Shown: one piece after another, positions 45,848 to 56,822 of the stretch
Position numbering within the stretch: position 1 is the stretch's first letter
How the letters are laid out: every line of letters starts with the position of its first letter
Source: Leucocoprinus leucothites
Lineage: Eukaryota; Basidiomycota; Agaricomycetes; Agaricales; Agaricaceae
Length of the DNA: 64,000 nt
Reading direction: 5' to 3'
Assembly (NCBI GenBank): GCA_013368445.1
Contig: JAACJO010000031.1
Location: 1 to 64,000 of the forward strand
Program-made: the position numbers and the translations under genes
The notes under the pieces: generated by a model
What the model saw: the letters and a program-made list of their open reading frames with translations, nothing else
Told to the model about the DNA's origin: nothing
Databases searched by the model: none

Positions 45848-47355
45848 TTATTTCTTCCTCCCAACGACGCGTTCCGCGAAAACTTCCAATGCATCACGGG
45901 CTTCACTGTGTGGTAGCTCTTGTAACACGTTCTTCGCTTCGTCGGTGTATGCTTGTGCAAGTTGTTTTGTTCGTGGGATTGCGGATGATTGGTGTATGAG
46001 GTTGCGAGCCTGGAGGAGAGAGCGCATTAGATGGTGAAGAGACAAGATATAATTGAGAGCAGCGAAAGGAAGCAGCAGATGAATAGGAAAATAAGAAAAA
46101 GTGAAGATGAATGGACACTGACCTTTTCGACGTCCCCTGAAAATTCGAATTTGCGACCTATCAGTGCACCCATCTCGGAGAACTCTTCCCATGCGTACAG
46201 AGCCGGTGCGGTTGCTAGACCAAGCCGAAGGTCTGCGTTACCGGGTTTGCCGAGAGTCGCTGAAGCGGATTCGTAGTCCAGCATGTCATCTACCAGCTAT
46301 AAAAGAGATATTCGTGGATTAGAACTATGAGGTACACCTGAAGGAAATCAATGACTCACTTGGAATGCAATACCAAGATTCCTACCATACGCGTAGGCAA
46401 CCTCTTTCCAGATCTCGCCTTCGGCACATCCGCCAAGGACAACGGCAGAACGTGCGCCCTTAGCCATGGGGGATGCCGTCTTGAAATACGTCTTCTGCAG
46501 GTAGACATTCCACGCATCTTGATGTTTCCGACTTCGTTGGGCGCCGTCGAGCTTGATCTTGTCATCCACCTCCGGCTGAATCACATCCTTCATCTGTAGT
46601 ATCTCCCCTTCAACGAGATTAGAAATGATACTAGCAATAAGCTGTGTCACTTCATGGTCCCCTAGACGCGCCAGTGCAGCAGAAGCACGTCCTAAGATGA
46701 AATTTCCGCCCTACACGGAGAGTTTGTTTGTGAATTGCGAAGGAGTAGAAGGAGCACCTCGTCGTAGTGCTGAACTGTCTATTACATCGTCGTGTAATAG
46801 GGATGCCGTGTGTAGCATTTCTACGATTTGTGCGAGGCGGATTTGGGTGGGAAGAATAGTCGTGGGTGAATGTAAGGTAGGGGTTGTCGGTTGTGGTATT
46901 GGCGGTGGCTTTGCATTGTGAGGGTAAGGTTTTCGGTGAATGCGTGAGCGGTCACGGGTCACGATAAAAGAGTCGCGAAATGGTTTTGTGTGATCAGGGA
47001 ATTGTGGGCTGTAGTCCGTGAGGATATCTGGTGGTGAGAACGGAATATCGAGCTCGTCCTGGCGGCCTCCAGCAGCCGGGTGTGTTGATTCCCAGAGTTT
47101 AGTGTTCCAATTCTTCCCGAGACCATTTGTAGCTTGCGAAAGAAGAAGAACGAGAAGGGGTCGTATCTGTTTGGAAGGGTGGCCGAAATAATATTGCGAG
47201 AGTTCTGTGAGAGCGGGATGATCCGAGCCTTGAAGATCAAGAAGGTCCGTGCATAGAGACTTGAGATGAGGAGCAAGAATAGCAAAGGGATCTGGCCTGT
47301 GTCGTTTTTCAGCAAGAGAGCTGAATCTGCGAAGAGCCAAGGCGCAGTGGAACAT
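45848..47355 (-). pseudogene. COQ1: COQ1 polyprenyl diphosphate synthase, copy D (best preserved, one premature stop)
   Basis: COQ1 enzymes build the ubiquinone side chain in mitochondria from isopentenyl diphosphate. The start at 47355 gives a basic presequence-like N terminus (MFHCALALRRFSS). The first aspartate-rich motif DDVID is at about 46777-46791, and the second (LVDDMLDYE) is at about 46277-46290 after an intron starting GTGAGTC. The last intron (GTCAGTG to CTCCAG) leads to the C-terminal exon ending GRKK. An in-frame TAG at 46711-46713 (NKLSV*GGNF) replaces a Leu codon seen in copy B (TTG to TAG, a transversion). It is either a near-intact pseudogene or a sequencing error in the one functional copy. 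Confidence 0.75.
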
Positions 47356-47426
47356 CACTCGCCATGTGACTGAATTTTCAACCCACCGTTCCCCACCCGT
47401 CCCGAACTCTCCCACACCCCCTTTTT

Positions 47427-47687
47427 GGTCATCGGTTTACCGCGTTTGGTCAGCTGCGACTTGGCAGTTTCAACAAATCTCGTTTCGTATTCCATCTCCA
47501 TCATCGCGCGGCTGTGTTCAAACTTAGGCTTAAAACTTCATGAAAAGCACTTAATAACCGGGTCTTGGCGTCTGACAATGGTTCAAGTGATAGTGCTTGA
47601 CGCCCTCATCCTCCCTCCTTGCGCTGGCTCACGTACTGCAGCTGGGCCGCTTCTAGTTCTGGTCACTGGTATTGACCGATTTGACCA
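47427..47687. repeat. COQ1/chitin synthase intergenic region, copy 2 (left direct repeat)
   Basis: Nearly identical to 51757-51992 and to 11327-11585. The two copies at 47427 and 51757 flank the whole broken F-box segment as direct repeats. The original arrangement was probably COQ1, one such region, then chitin synthase. Confidence 0.75.
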
Positions 47688-48873
47688 AAGCCAATCGAGA
47701 GTCTTCAGTGATACTCCTTGAGAGTCGCCGAGGCACCATCGCCAGAAATGCCTCTTTCGCATCTTCTCGTGAGTGCCCAGCAAGTGTTCTTAGCTTCGGC
47801 TCATGTGCAAATTGGCTAGAAGAAAGTTTTGTGCTTAAAAGCCCAAGCGTTCGGACCACTCCAGGCCCCTGTACCTCGAGATTCGTGATCAAAGTCCATG
47901 TATCGATTGGCAGGAGAACGGCTTGTGCCGATCCGCTCCTCCAGACAAAGTTTGCGCTTCTAAGCGATGAGGCAAAGTGCCTCACCCAGCCAAGCAGCTC
48001 CTGAGATACTTCACCGCCAGCAACCTTCGAGATGTGGAACACCAAAGTACGCAAATTTAGGAGGTCGAATCTGAATGGGACTTCGGTGACATTTCCGGTG
48101 AGTCCCCAACTGATATCAAGAGGGTGGGGAAGAAAGAGAGAACGAAAGGAGGTTTGTTCTTTCCCGCTGGGAAGTCGGTGTTATCGCTTGTCGTGAAGAC
48201 CCGAAAATGTAGATTTGAAGCTCTGGAAGATCGCGATGTTGTTTGATCATGTCATACAAGACAGCAGCGTGGGCTGAGGAGGGGAGTTGATTAATCGTAA
48301 TACTAATTCTGTTATATGAGTTGGAATTGAAGATAAGCGAAAATCCTCGTTTCTGGATCAACGCCCCAATTCTTGGCGTCCACCTCCGGCGGGAGAGACG
48401 AAAGCTGATGTGCTATGGACCCTGAGCGTCCTATTGATCATTGGATCATCTCCATCGCTGGACCTGATACTTAGGACGCGAAGATTTGAGTATCCGACAT
48501 GACCCATCCAATGAGATACATTAAACAGTGTGTCCTGGATTTTTGTTCGCTCCCATCGTTGTGGACCGAAGGCAATTTCGCGTCAAAGAGCGTTAAGATT
48601 GTTATTTCCGGGAGGGTCATCATGAGCCTCAAGGGTTAGCGCCATTAACGTATCACCGGCATGTCGATAGCAGAGGCTAAGGCGTGTCAGCGCATTCGCG
48701 TACACGATCACGGTTGAGGGTGCATGTTGGAACATTTGTTTCAGAATGTGGCAATGACAGCATAACTTTGGACCAGAAAAGCAGCTGAGATAGAAGAAGG
48801 CTATGCCACGAACAGCAAATCGCGCTCAGTTGAAAGATAGCGAGCGTGCCAGCCGATGTAAACGCCACTGTCT
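47688..48873 (-). pseudogene. F-box gene pseudogene, C-terminal part
   Basis: The minus strand matches the intact F-box gene at 61970-63559 through most of its leucine-rich part (for example SSQFAHEPKLRTLAGHSRED and GNVTEVPF-type segments) to the F-box region near 48840. It carries several frame breaks. The last about 50 codons of the gene are absent at the left junction (47688), and the 5' part is displaced to 51390 by an insertion. Confidence 0.8.
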
Positions 48874-49885
48874 GCCCGCAAATGCACATGGGCAGGATTA
48901 AACTATTTGTTGATGTATTCTCTCTGTGTCTCGCCCTGCCCATCCAATGCTCAAGAATGCCAAATCACTCCACCCTCGCAATATAAGTCTCCATAATGTC
49001 TTTAGACCAGCGGTACACTATCATACATTATTGCATTATATCGACTGATGTGGCCCTTAGAACAGTGAAACTTCGGTGATACCCAAATCCCGGCATTGAA
49101 TGGTCAAGTGCAAAACACTCCTGCCCGCCAGAGGTAAGACCGCATTTTAGATATTCATACTGCTTCCTTGTATAGGAAATATTATCGCTGATCATTGAGC
49201 CGTGTAATATCCGTGGAGAAACACGACAAAGTCATTATAGGGGCCACAGGGGTGATCGCCGCCAACACTGATTAATGATTCCTTGGCAAATGAGCTTATG
49301 TTTTGGCACGACCAAGGGTATACCATTGCGAACAACGACAATGTGAGTGGGTTCGTGTCAAGAAAGAGTCAAAGACAGTTGAAGCTCTTGCCTGGTTAGT
49401 TCTCGCCTCTATGGGACTCCGCCTGTTACGCGATTGTGGATTTGTTGTATTATCAAATTGACTTGCAAGGCGTGTGATGATCATACATGATGAATTATTC
49501 ATTTTAGGTTCCCTAGCGCTACAACCTCTTCAACCCTGAGCATTTATGCCCGCTATACCCATCCTTGAACAGAAGAACTCGAACGCTAGCTGTTTCAAGA
49601 TTTTCTAGCGTTTTTTGACAGTGTTTTGGGATTTACAGCGTCTCTATCGTCATTCACTCGGATGAAGGCTCTCAGGAAGTCCGTTTTTTTTGTTCCAGGG
49701 TCTTAATCTTCAACGCGGCCGAGGACAAGGAGTCAAAGGTAACAGTGCCATGGCCAGAATCACATAAAAGCCCTTGCTGGACAGACACATTCTTCAGTTC
49801 GTCTCGTCCTTTCAGCTCCTCTCGAGGCTCATAGTACTTCCTTTGCTACCTACACACTTCAACACATAACTCAGAGAAACTCGCA
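48874..49885. other. Left part of a 2.5-kb insertion in the F-box pseudogene
   Basis: No gene recognised. The insertion spans about 48874-51389, judged from where similarity to 61970-63559 stops (GCCACTGTCT) and resumes (GTAGAAACTG). I see no terminal inverted repeats or target duplication at the edges. Confidence 0.5.
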
Positions 49886-50666
49886 ATGCATTTCTCCGTC
49901 TTACGTTCTTGGGGCATCCTTACTCTCCTTACTATGGCTTCTGCCATCCCCACTGTCGAGGTCAGGGGCAACTCTGATATGACCAAACGCGACGCTTTCT
50001 CTGACGGCCAAGTCGCCCGCCGCTCTCCTGAGCTTGAGACTCGACACCCCGACGACGGGTTTGGGGTTTCCCGCCGGGAAGACCACTCCATCGAGCGACG
50101 ACAAGCTGCCGATATAGCGAAAAGTGTTGGCGGACTTATAAAGTCAATCCTTGAAGGTGTTCAACGTGATAACGAGGTATGTTTTCAATCCGATTTACAC
50201 TGAGCGAACGCGGCCAAAGATCAACATTTTTTTCAATTATAGGGCCGAGAAAAGTTTACCAAAGACATAGTTGCGAAGGGTCGTCAACAATATCCCGATT
50301 TCAACTGGGTGGTTTGTCACGTCAAGCATGAGACCAATTTCAATGGCGAACGAGGCAAGGATTGGGGGCATCAACATCAAGAGTTTGATATTAAAATTGG
50401 CGGAACTATTGGGTAGGCATTGTGTATGTGCTACTGGGAGCGGACCTAATGCTTTTGTTAGATATGAGATCTATTGGCTCAGGAGTGGGACGTTCAAGAA
50501 GCAGGGCGATGGAGGCTATATCAACGTGAGTTGCCCCACCAGTCCCCACATCAGATATCGATCACATACTGATAAAATATTCGGTTATACATCAGTGGGC
50601 TTGGCAAGGGTTATAAGTGGAACCGAGAATAACGGCGCCACAGTCCATTTCGTTAACCCGACCTAA
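49886..50666 (+). CDS. Small secreted protein, four exons, possible frameshift in the last
   Basis: The start gives a signal peptide (MHFSVLRSWGILTLLTMASA). A propeptide-like region with several dibasic sites follows (TKRD, ARRS, SRRE, ERRQ), then the body. Introns are inferred at about 50177-50243, 50414-50463 and 50527-50594, all GT..AG. Joined exons contain YPDFNWVVCHVKHETNF, DWGHQHQEFDIKIGGT and YEIYWLRSGTFKKQGDGGY, then WAWQG. After WAWQG the phase-0 frame hits TAA, while the +2 frame continues VISGTENNGATVHFVNPT to 50666, suggesting a one-base loss or a different splice. I believe similar small secreted proteins occur in other basidiomycetes, but I know no function. It lies wholly within the insertion. 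Confidence 0.6.
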
Positions 50667-50731
50667 GGTGATATATGTACCCAGCATCACCAACACGACC
50701 AAATCATCGTGACAGTGATGAATTAATATAT

Positions 50732-50753
50732 CCCCCCCCCCCCCCCCCCCCCC
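50732..50753. repeat. Poly(C) tract, 22 bases
   Basis: An uninterrupted C run about 65 bp after the secreted-protein gene. The opposite strand is a 22-G run that could form a quadruplex. Its exact length may be unreliable in assembly. Confidence 0.9.
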
Positions 50754-51389
50754 ACTTGCTTTGATTCTTGTATATTTATCCTCTAGTCCGGCCTCTTCTC
50801 TCTTCTGTTGTGTCACTTGCCCGAACGAACTGTTATATAGGATTGATCACAACTGCAGTGTAAAGTCGTCGAGTTATGTTCTACATTTCCTGTTGGTCTC
50901 GTGCTCTCAGCTTGAGCTTACAAGTTTTCCTCTGCCTTTCGGGCCTTTCAAGTTTCAGAGGACCAAGTTCAAACCTCCTCCACCGTTACTCTTGTCTGAA
51001 ATCATAAATGAATAAGTAGAACATCTCGCAGGTACTCCTGAGGTGAGTGTTCTGTTTTGCTAGCGCAACCTGAATAAATTCGTTTTTAGCGCGCTTTCTT
51101 GTGCAGCCAAAGTACTAAAACAGGCTCCGCCTCTGATCAGCATTTATGTTGACCCTCGGAGCCAGTTTCGGTGAATTGATTCAATGCTCCGGTGTCACGG
51201 TTTTTCCATTCCCTGTTCAGATATTTTTTACACCTACCACTGGCCCAAGACGTTAGATACACAGCGGCGATCCCCTGGATGTATGCCATTTCCAAGCTCA
51301 ATGCATCGGCCCCAGGCTCTGGCCTCTAACAATCCATAAGTGCACAACGTTAGCGCGCCCCTCACCGTAACTTGCTTCAATCTCAATCG
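50754..51389. other. Right part of the insertion, no gene seen
   Basis: No convincing reading frame or repeat. It ends where F-box gene similarity resumes at about 51390. Confidence 0.45.
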
Positions 51390-51750
51390 TGTAGAAACTG
51401 CCAGTGGGAGAAGACTTCAGGCAACGTTTCTACAGGCGGCTGTAGGCGACAGGGCTTTGAGATTTGAGCAGTACGAAGTGAAAGCATCGAGACACGTCTT
51501 CTTCCGCTGTAAGAGATCTCATTTTGCAGAACAAGTATCTCGGAGTCCGACCCTGCCATCTGCTCCTCAGCCTCTGATATTACCTCAGCCATGCCGCTCG
51601 AACCTGGATCAACGTCGTCTCTGTTGGAGCTCGCCGCGGGGATCACGATAGTCTGTCCAGTCATCTGCTTGTATCAACTCATGTCACTGTATCATTAGGC
51701 GCGCTCATGATGTTGGGAACATAGACTCAGAGGAAAGAGCAACAAGCAAC
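51390..51750 (-). pseudogene. F-box gene pseudogene, N-terminal part and 5' flank
   Basis: The minus strand carries MTGQTIVIPAASSNRDD at 51664, then the coiled-coil leader (ISEAEEQMAGSDSEILVLQ). It breaks frame before the F-box. The upstream sequence (ATGAGCG...ATGATACA) matches the 5' flank of the gene at 63640-63700. Together with 47688-48873 it forms one gene split by the 2.5-kb insertion. Confidence 0.75.
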
Positions 51751-51756
51751 ATCGAT

Positions 51757-51992
51757 TTACCGCGTTTGGTCAGCTGCGACTTGGCAGTTTCAACAAATCT
51801 CGTTTCGTGTTCCATCTCCATCATCACGCGGCTGTGTTTAACCCAAAACCTCACAGAAAACACTTAATAGCCGGGCCTTGACAATGGTTCAAGTGATAGT
51901 GCTTGACGCCCTCATCCTCCCTCCCTCCTTGTGCGCTGGTTCACGCACCGCAGCTGGGCTGCATCTAGTTCTCGTCGCTGGTATCGACTGAT
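51757..51992. promoter_or_regulatory. Chitin synthase upstream region (right direct repeat)
   Basis: Copy of 47427-47687, ending just before the chitin synthase ATG at 52008. It is the immediate 5' region of chitin synthase and in the ancestral layout was shared with COQ1. Confidence 0.55.
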
Positions 51993-52007
51993 TTGATTTT
52001 TTTTCTT

Positions 52008-55000
52008 ATGTCTTCGCATCATAACACACAAGACTCCATCGACTCAGTTGACTCTGGCTCGTACTATTCCAACTCGGAATCGGATACGGATCATTCGACG
52101 ACCCATCTCATCCCTGGCCCTCATGGCCATTCGAGGGGTAGCGGCAGGGGGACAGATAGTGATACCTTGGCCGCTTCCTCGGCAGAGAGCTTGGGATATG
52201 TCAGTGGAGACGAGAGTACGTGATGGCCTCAGATATCGGCATGGTTACTGAAGCATCCTCAGGACGCTACCCGGCACATCTGAACAATGACTTCGTTTAT
52301 CCTCCCCTGTAAACCTACCTCGTTCTCACGTGTTGATCATTTGATATCTGACACTCTTATCAAGACCAGATAGTCCCGCTCCTAGGTCTGCACTTCCTCA
52401 CAGAACTTCGCATCTGGCACCACCACCAACTTCTATCCTCAAATCTCCTCGATCACCTCGGTTCCCCGGTTCTCCAGGCATCCCACCTTCACCATCAGCG
52501 CGTCGCGGTCCACCTCCATCGGCATACTTGAAGAATATCTCTGTCCTACCACCGCCCGACTCTCCATTCCTCAACTCTCCGTATCTCCCACCTGGCTCGC
52601 CTTATTCCCCAAAAATCAATAGCTCTCGTGCTTCTGTTGTATCCCTCAATACTGGATGGGTCAGGCGACAAAATGTCAAGAGGGGTGTCAAGAGAAAGGT
52701 CAAGCTTACCCATGGCAATTTCATCGCGGAATACAAGGTTCCCACTGCCATCTTGAACGCAGCAGAGGAGGTCTACAAAACTGGGCTTGGCGCAAACGAG
52801 TTTACCTACATGCGCTACACCGCAGCGACCTGCGATCCGGACGACTTTACTGCAGAAAATGGGTGGTCTCTCCGTCATACGCTTCACACACCGAAACGCG
52901 AAACGGACATTCTGATTGCTGTCACGTCTTACAATGAGGACAAGTTCCTTTACTCGCGTACTCTCCACGGTGTCATGCTCAACGTTCGCGATATTGTCAA
53001 GAGTAAATCATCTAAATACTGGCGTAAGGCGACGAATGTGGAAGAAGGCAAACGTGCTTGGGAGAGAATCACTGTTGCGCTCATCGTTGATGGATTGGAG
53101 GTGATGGATAAGAGTGTGTTAGATTTGTTGGCTACCGTCGGTGTTTATCAAGATGGCGTGATGAAGAAAAAGGTTGATGGGAAAGACACGGTTGCTCACA
53201 TCTTTGAGGTAAGGTTGTGTTTCGGCCCCAAATTTTCTCTGAATGCCCTGACGAAATAACGACGTTAGTATACCACTCAACTCTCCGTGGACACCAAACC
53301 ACAACTCGTCCTCCCTCAACTTAACGACCAGTCGAATTTGGTCCCCGTACAAATCATCCTTGTCATCAAAGCCAAAAACCAAAAGAAGATCAACTCCCAT
53401 CGATGGCTTTTCAATGCCATCGGAAGGATGCTAGATGTACGATTCATGTCCCAGTCATAACTATAACACGGAAAACTGATTACCATGCAGCCGGAGGTCT
53501 GCGTGCTTATCGATGCGGGGACAAAACCCGATCGAAAGGCACTGTATTATCTTTGGGAAGCTTTTTACAATGATCCTAACCTTGGCGGATGCTGTGGTAC
53601 GACAATTATTCCTTTTGCACCTCTGTCAGAGCTGATTGAGACTCTAGGTGAAATCCATGCCATGTTGGAAGGTGGTCGGAAGCTGCTCAATCCACTAGTC
53701 GCGGCGCAGAACTTTGAGTACAAGATGTCCAATATACTGGGTAAGTGTTACTAGACGACAATCTAGAATCTTACTCTTCTGACTTTTCTGGATAGACAAA
53801 CCCCTAGAGAGTACCTTTGGCTACGTTTCCGTCCTTCCGGGAGCCTTTAGCGCCTACCGCTACCGGTACGTTCCCCTCATACTCTCTCCCCTCTTCCCTC
53901 TCATAAGCGAAAATACAGCGCAATCCAAGGTCGCCCGCTCGAACAATACTTTCACGGTGACCACTCCCTCGCTCTTCGTCTCGGCGACAAAGGCATAAAC
54001 GGCATGTCCATCTTCACCAAAAACATGTTCCTAGCCGAAGATCGTATCCTCTGTTTCGAACTCGTAGCAAAAAAAGGTGCAGCGTGGACATTGGGTTACG
54101 TTCAGCCTTCAAAAGCAGAGACGGATGTACCGGAGACGATTGAAGAGTTGATTGGGCAGAGGAGGAGATGGCTGAATGGGAGTTTCGCGGCGAGTGTGTA
54201 TGCGGTGGTTAATTTTTGGAGAGTATTTGGGAGTGGGCATGGGGGCTGAGGATTGGAATATTGTGTGTACAGGCGTTGGTGAGTGGTGTTGGTGTTGGTG
54301 CTGTAAGTGGCTTTGGAAGCTGATTTGTTTTGGGTGTTTAGTATACTGCGATGTCGTTGTTCTTTTCGTGGTTCGCTCTTGCGAATTTGTGGTTGACGTT
54401 TAGTATTATTATCGATTTGTTGCCTTCGCAAAGGATTGTCTTTTGGAATGTTGTTGTTGTTCGTACCTTCCTTGCTTAGTTTCTATACTCCTCGCTGATC
54501 TGGTTATAGATTCATTGGATCAATGCAACTCTCAAGTGGATATATATCTGCGCTACGGCTCTACAGGTGAGCCCCTTCGTCCGATTCTTCCTCGCCTCTG
54601 GCGACGATGCTCATCCTGTGCTCCAGTTCATCCTAGCCCTTGGAAATCGACCCAAATCCGAAAAGTTCGCGTATACGGTTACAATGTGGATATATGCGGT
54701 GCTCGCGGTGTATCTATTGGTGTGCTCGCTCTGGCTGACAAGCTCGTCATTCGCAGTCCGTATATTCCCTTTGTGCTCGAATGAACTGGACTCAATAACT
54801 TCCATCCATCCCTTCATATAGACGATTCCAAGTGTGATGGAAGATGCAAGTAACGCGGGAGAGTTTTTGACTGCGCTCCTTATGCCGCCTGTGGGACCTC
54901 TGATGGCTGCTATGATTTCGACTTTTGGTACGATTCCAGCTGTGATAAATAGTGGAAATATTTTCTTATGAAAATTTTGCAGGGATATACCTCACTGCCT

Positions 55001-55734
55001 CGATCATGTGTTTGGATCCTTGGCATATGATGCATTCGTTTTTCCCGTATCTGTGCCTTGCCCCTAGCTTCACAAACATTCTGAACGTGTACGCGTTCTG
55101 TAACTTACATGACGTCAGTCCCATCGTCGTTCTGCTATTGATGATCCAATTCAACCTTTGCATGCGTCTAGGTTTCGTGGGGTACCAAAGGAAGCGACAA
55201 ATCCGAAGCTCTCCCCTCCATCAAATCCAAAACCTCTCTCGGGTCAGACGAACCAACAGTCGAAGACACAACCAATACTCAAGAAGACATCGACCTCCTC
55301 TTCCAAGATACAGTCAAACGCGCTCTCAACTCTACTCCACCTCCCGCACCGAAATCGACAACACTTTCCTCTGCGGCTGCGGCACAAAAGATGGACGATG
55401 ACAATCGAAAGTTTAGGACATGGCTTGTGGCAAGTTGGTTGTTTACGAATGCGGTATTGGTGGTTGCGGTGGAGAATATTGGGGGGTGGTTGAATGTGGA
55501 TGAGGATGGGATTGATGAGGATGTGATCAGGTCTTGGGAGGAGCAGTTTGGGCAGAAGAGGAATGCTTATTTTGCGTTTATTTTGTATGCGACGTTTGGG
55601 TTGGCAATGGTTAGGTTTATGGGGGTGAGCTTTCGTGATTGCTTGATTTTTGTTTCTATGTTCTGATATCAGGGTTTTAGTTCTTGTGGTATTGGTTGAA
55701 GAGGAATGTTTTTAGATGTTGCAGGAGGAGCTAA
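52008..55734 (+). CDS. CHS: Chitin synthase (family 2 glycosyltransferase), nearly complete, one-base frameshift
   Basis: The enzyme polymerises N-acetylglucosamine from UDP-GlcNAc at the plasma membrane. The start at 52008 gives a Ser/Asp-rich N terminus. The first intron (about 52217-52373) joins DEN to SPAPR. The core has [72 protein letters not shown] and the hallmark [11 protein letters not shown] 51-nt intron at about 53595-53645 must be removed to give the conserved CCGEIHAML. Multi-span membrane exons follow. The last intron uses the TTTTAG acceptor, ending [17 protein letters not shown] at 55734. In the GGGGG run at 54239-54243 one G is missing relative to the expected frame (GHG then [11 protein letters not shown]), giving an early stop. 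It is either a recent frameshift or a sequencing error. The motifs resemble the class I-III group. Confidence 0.8.
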
Positions 55735-55823
55735 AGTAGATATTTGATATTTTGTGCATTTGTATATAGTGCTTCGAAGATACCAGAGGATTTGCAAGAA
55801 AGAAAGGAGAGAGGCATACAGTT

Positions 55824-55908
55824 GCATTAATGGGGTAGTGGTAACCTGGGTCGTTGCCATCGAGTTCGCATGCTCGACCCGCCGGGGGTTCGATTCCCTC
55901 TTAATGCA
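55824..55908 (+). tRNA. tRNA-Gly(GCC) with 14-nt intron
   Basis: Acceptor GCATTAA pairs with TTAATGC. The D arm is GGGT..ACCT, the anticodon stem GGTCG/CGACC and the loop TTGCCA..T, giving anticodon GCC. A 14-nt intron follows position 37. The T arm is GGGGG TTCGATT CCCTC and the discriminator A. All arms pair, so it should be functional. Confidence 0.92.
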
Positions 55909-56822
55909 TAAATAGAACTCGAAATTCCTTTTTCATTTATTTTCCCCCCTTCAGGTGACCAACCAATGTTAATGACAGAACACGCGGGCAATTGGTGTTC
56001 GGTGCTCAGCGCATTGCAAGCCGGATATTCCAGTTTTTGCGGCTATGTAACCTGCGGAACATTGCCACGGCTGATTGCGAGCTTGATTAGCATCAGCTTT
56101 TGAGAATAGTAAGGCAAATTGATGGAACTCGTTAGAGGCGATATGGTGTAACCGTAATCGCGGTCAAGGGAAGTATAGGATCGACTCGAGTGCGAAAGTG
56201 TATTCAGCGTCGGAGGCACGTATTGAGTAAATTCGGAGTGTCCAAATTGCCACTGCTGTCACAAGTGTTTGAAAGCATAAACAAAAGTGTATATATATAT
56301 TGAAAGAGTGACGAAGAATTCAACATGATACTTCGAATCGGGGATGGAGCATTCGTTGGGTACTGGGTCGGATTGATAATCGTTGGGTGGCTCAATTGAT
56401 TTTCGCTTTTTTAATTCGGGGGATAGATTTGACGGGGATTCGGGTTTGGGAAAATAGCATGAAGATTTGTGTAATTAGGAACTATACCTAAGTACTACTC
56501 GTCAAATGATATTTTAAGAAGCAAATCCGTTCAAGCATTCTAAACAGATTTTGAGCTAATAGCTTTGCTCGATGATACTATGAGCTAGCGCGAAAACCTA
56601 TATTCCAACACATGAGTGTGCGTAAAGCATTTCCCGGGAGGAGTAAACATGATAGTGAGGCTTGAGAACTAAGATATTTAGCCGAAAGAGCCCAGCGCTC
56701 CACGAAAAAGAAAAAAAAAAACAGAGGGTAATCCGACACATGAGACGATGTCTAATTAAGGTACCAGTGTCAAAATACATGCGCGACGGTTTAATAATTT
56801 GAGTCTCACCACGTTGACGACC
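55909..56822. other. Intergenic region, no gene seen
   Basis: About 0.9 kb without a convincing gene on either strand. It includes a short TATATATATAT run near 56292 and an A-rich stretch near 56708. Confidence 0.6.

Noticed and set aside
53595..53645. A lineage-specific 17-residue insertion in chitin synthase
   Set aside because: The stretch has GTACGA and CTCTAG ends, and its removal restores the conserved CCGEIHAML, so it is an in-frame intron.
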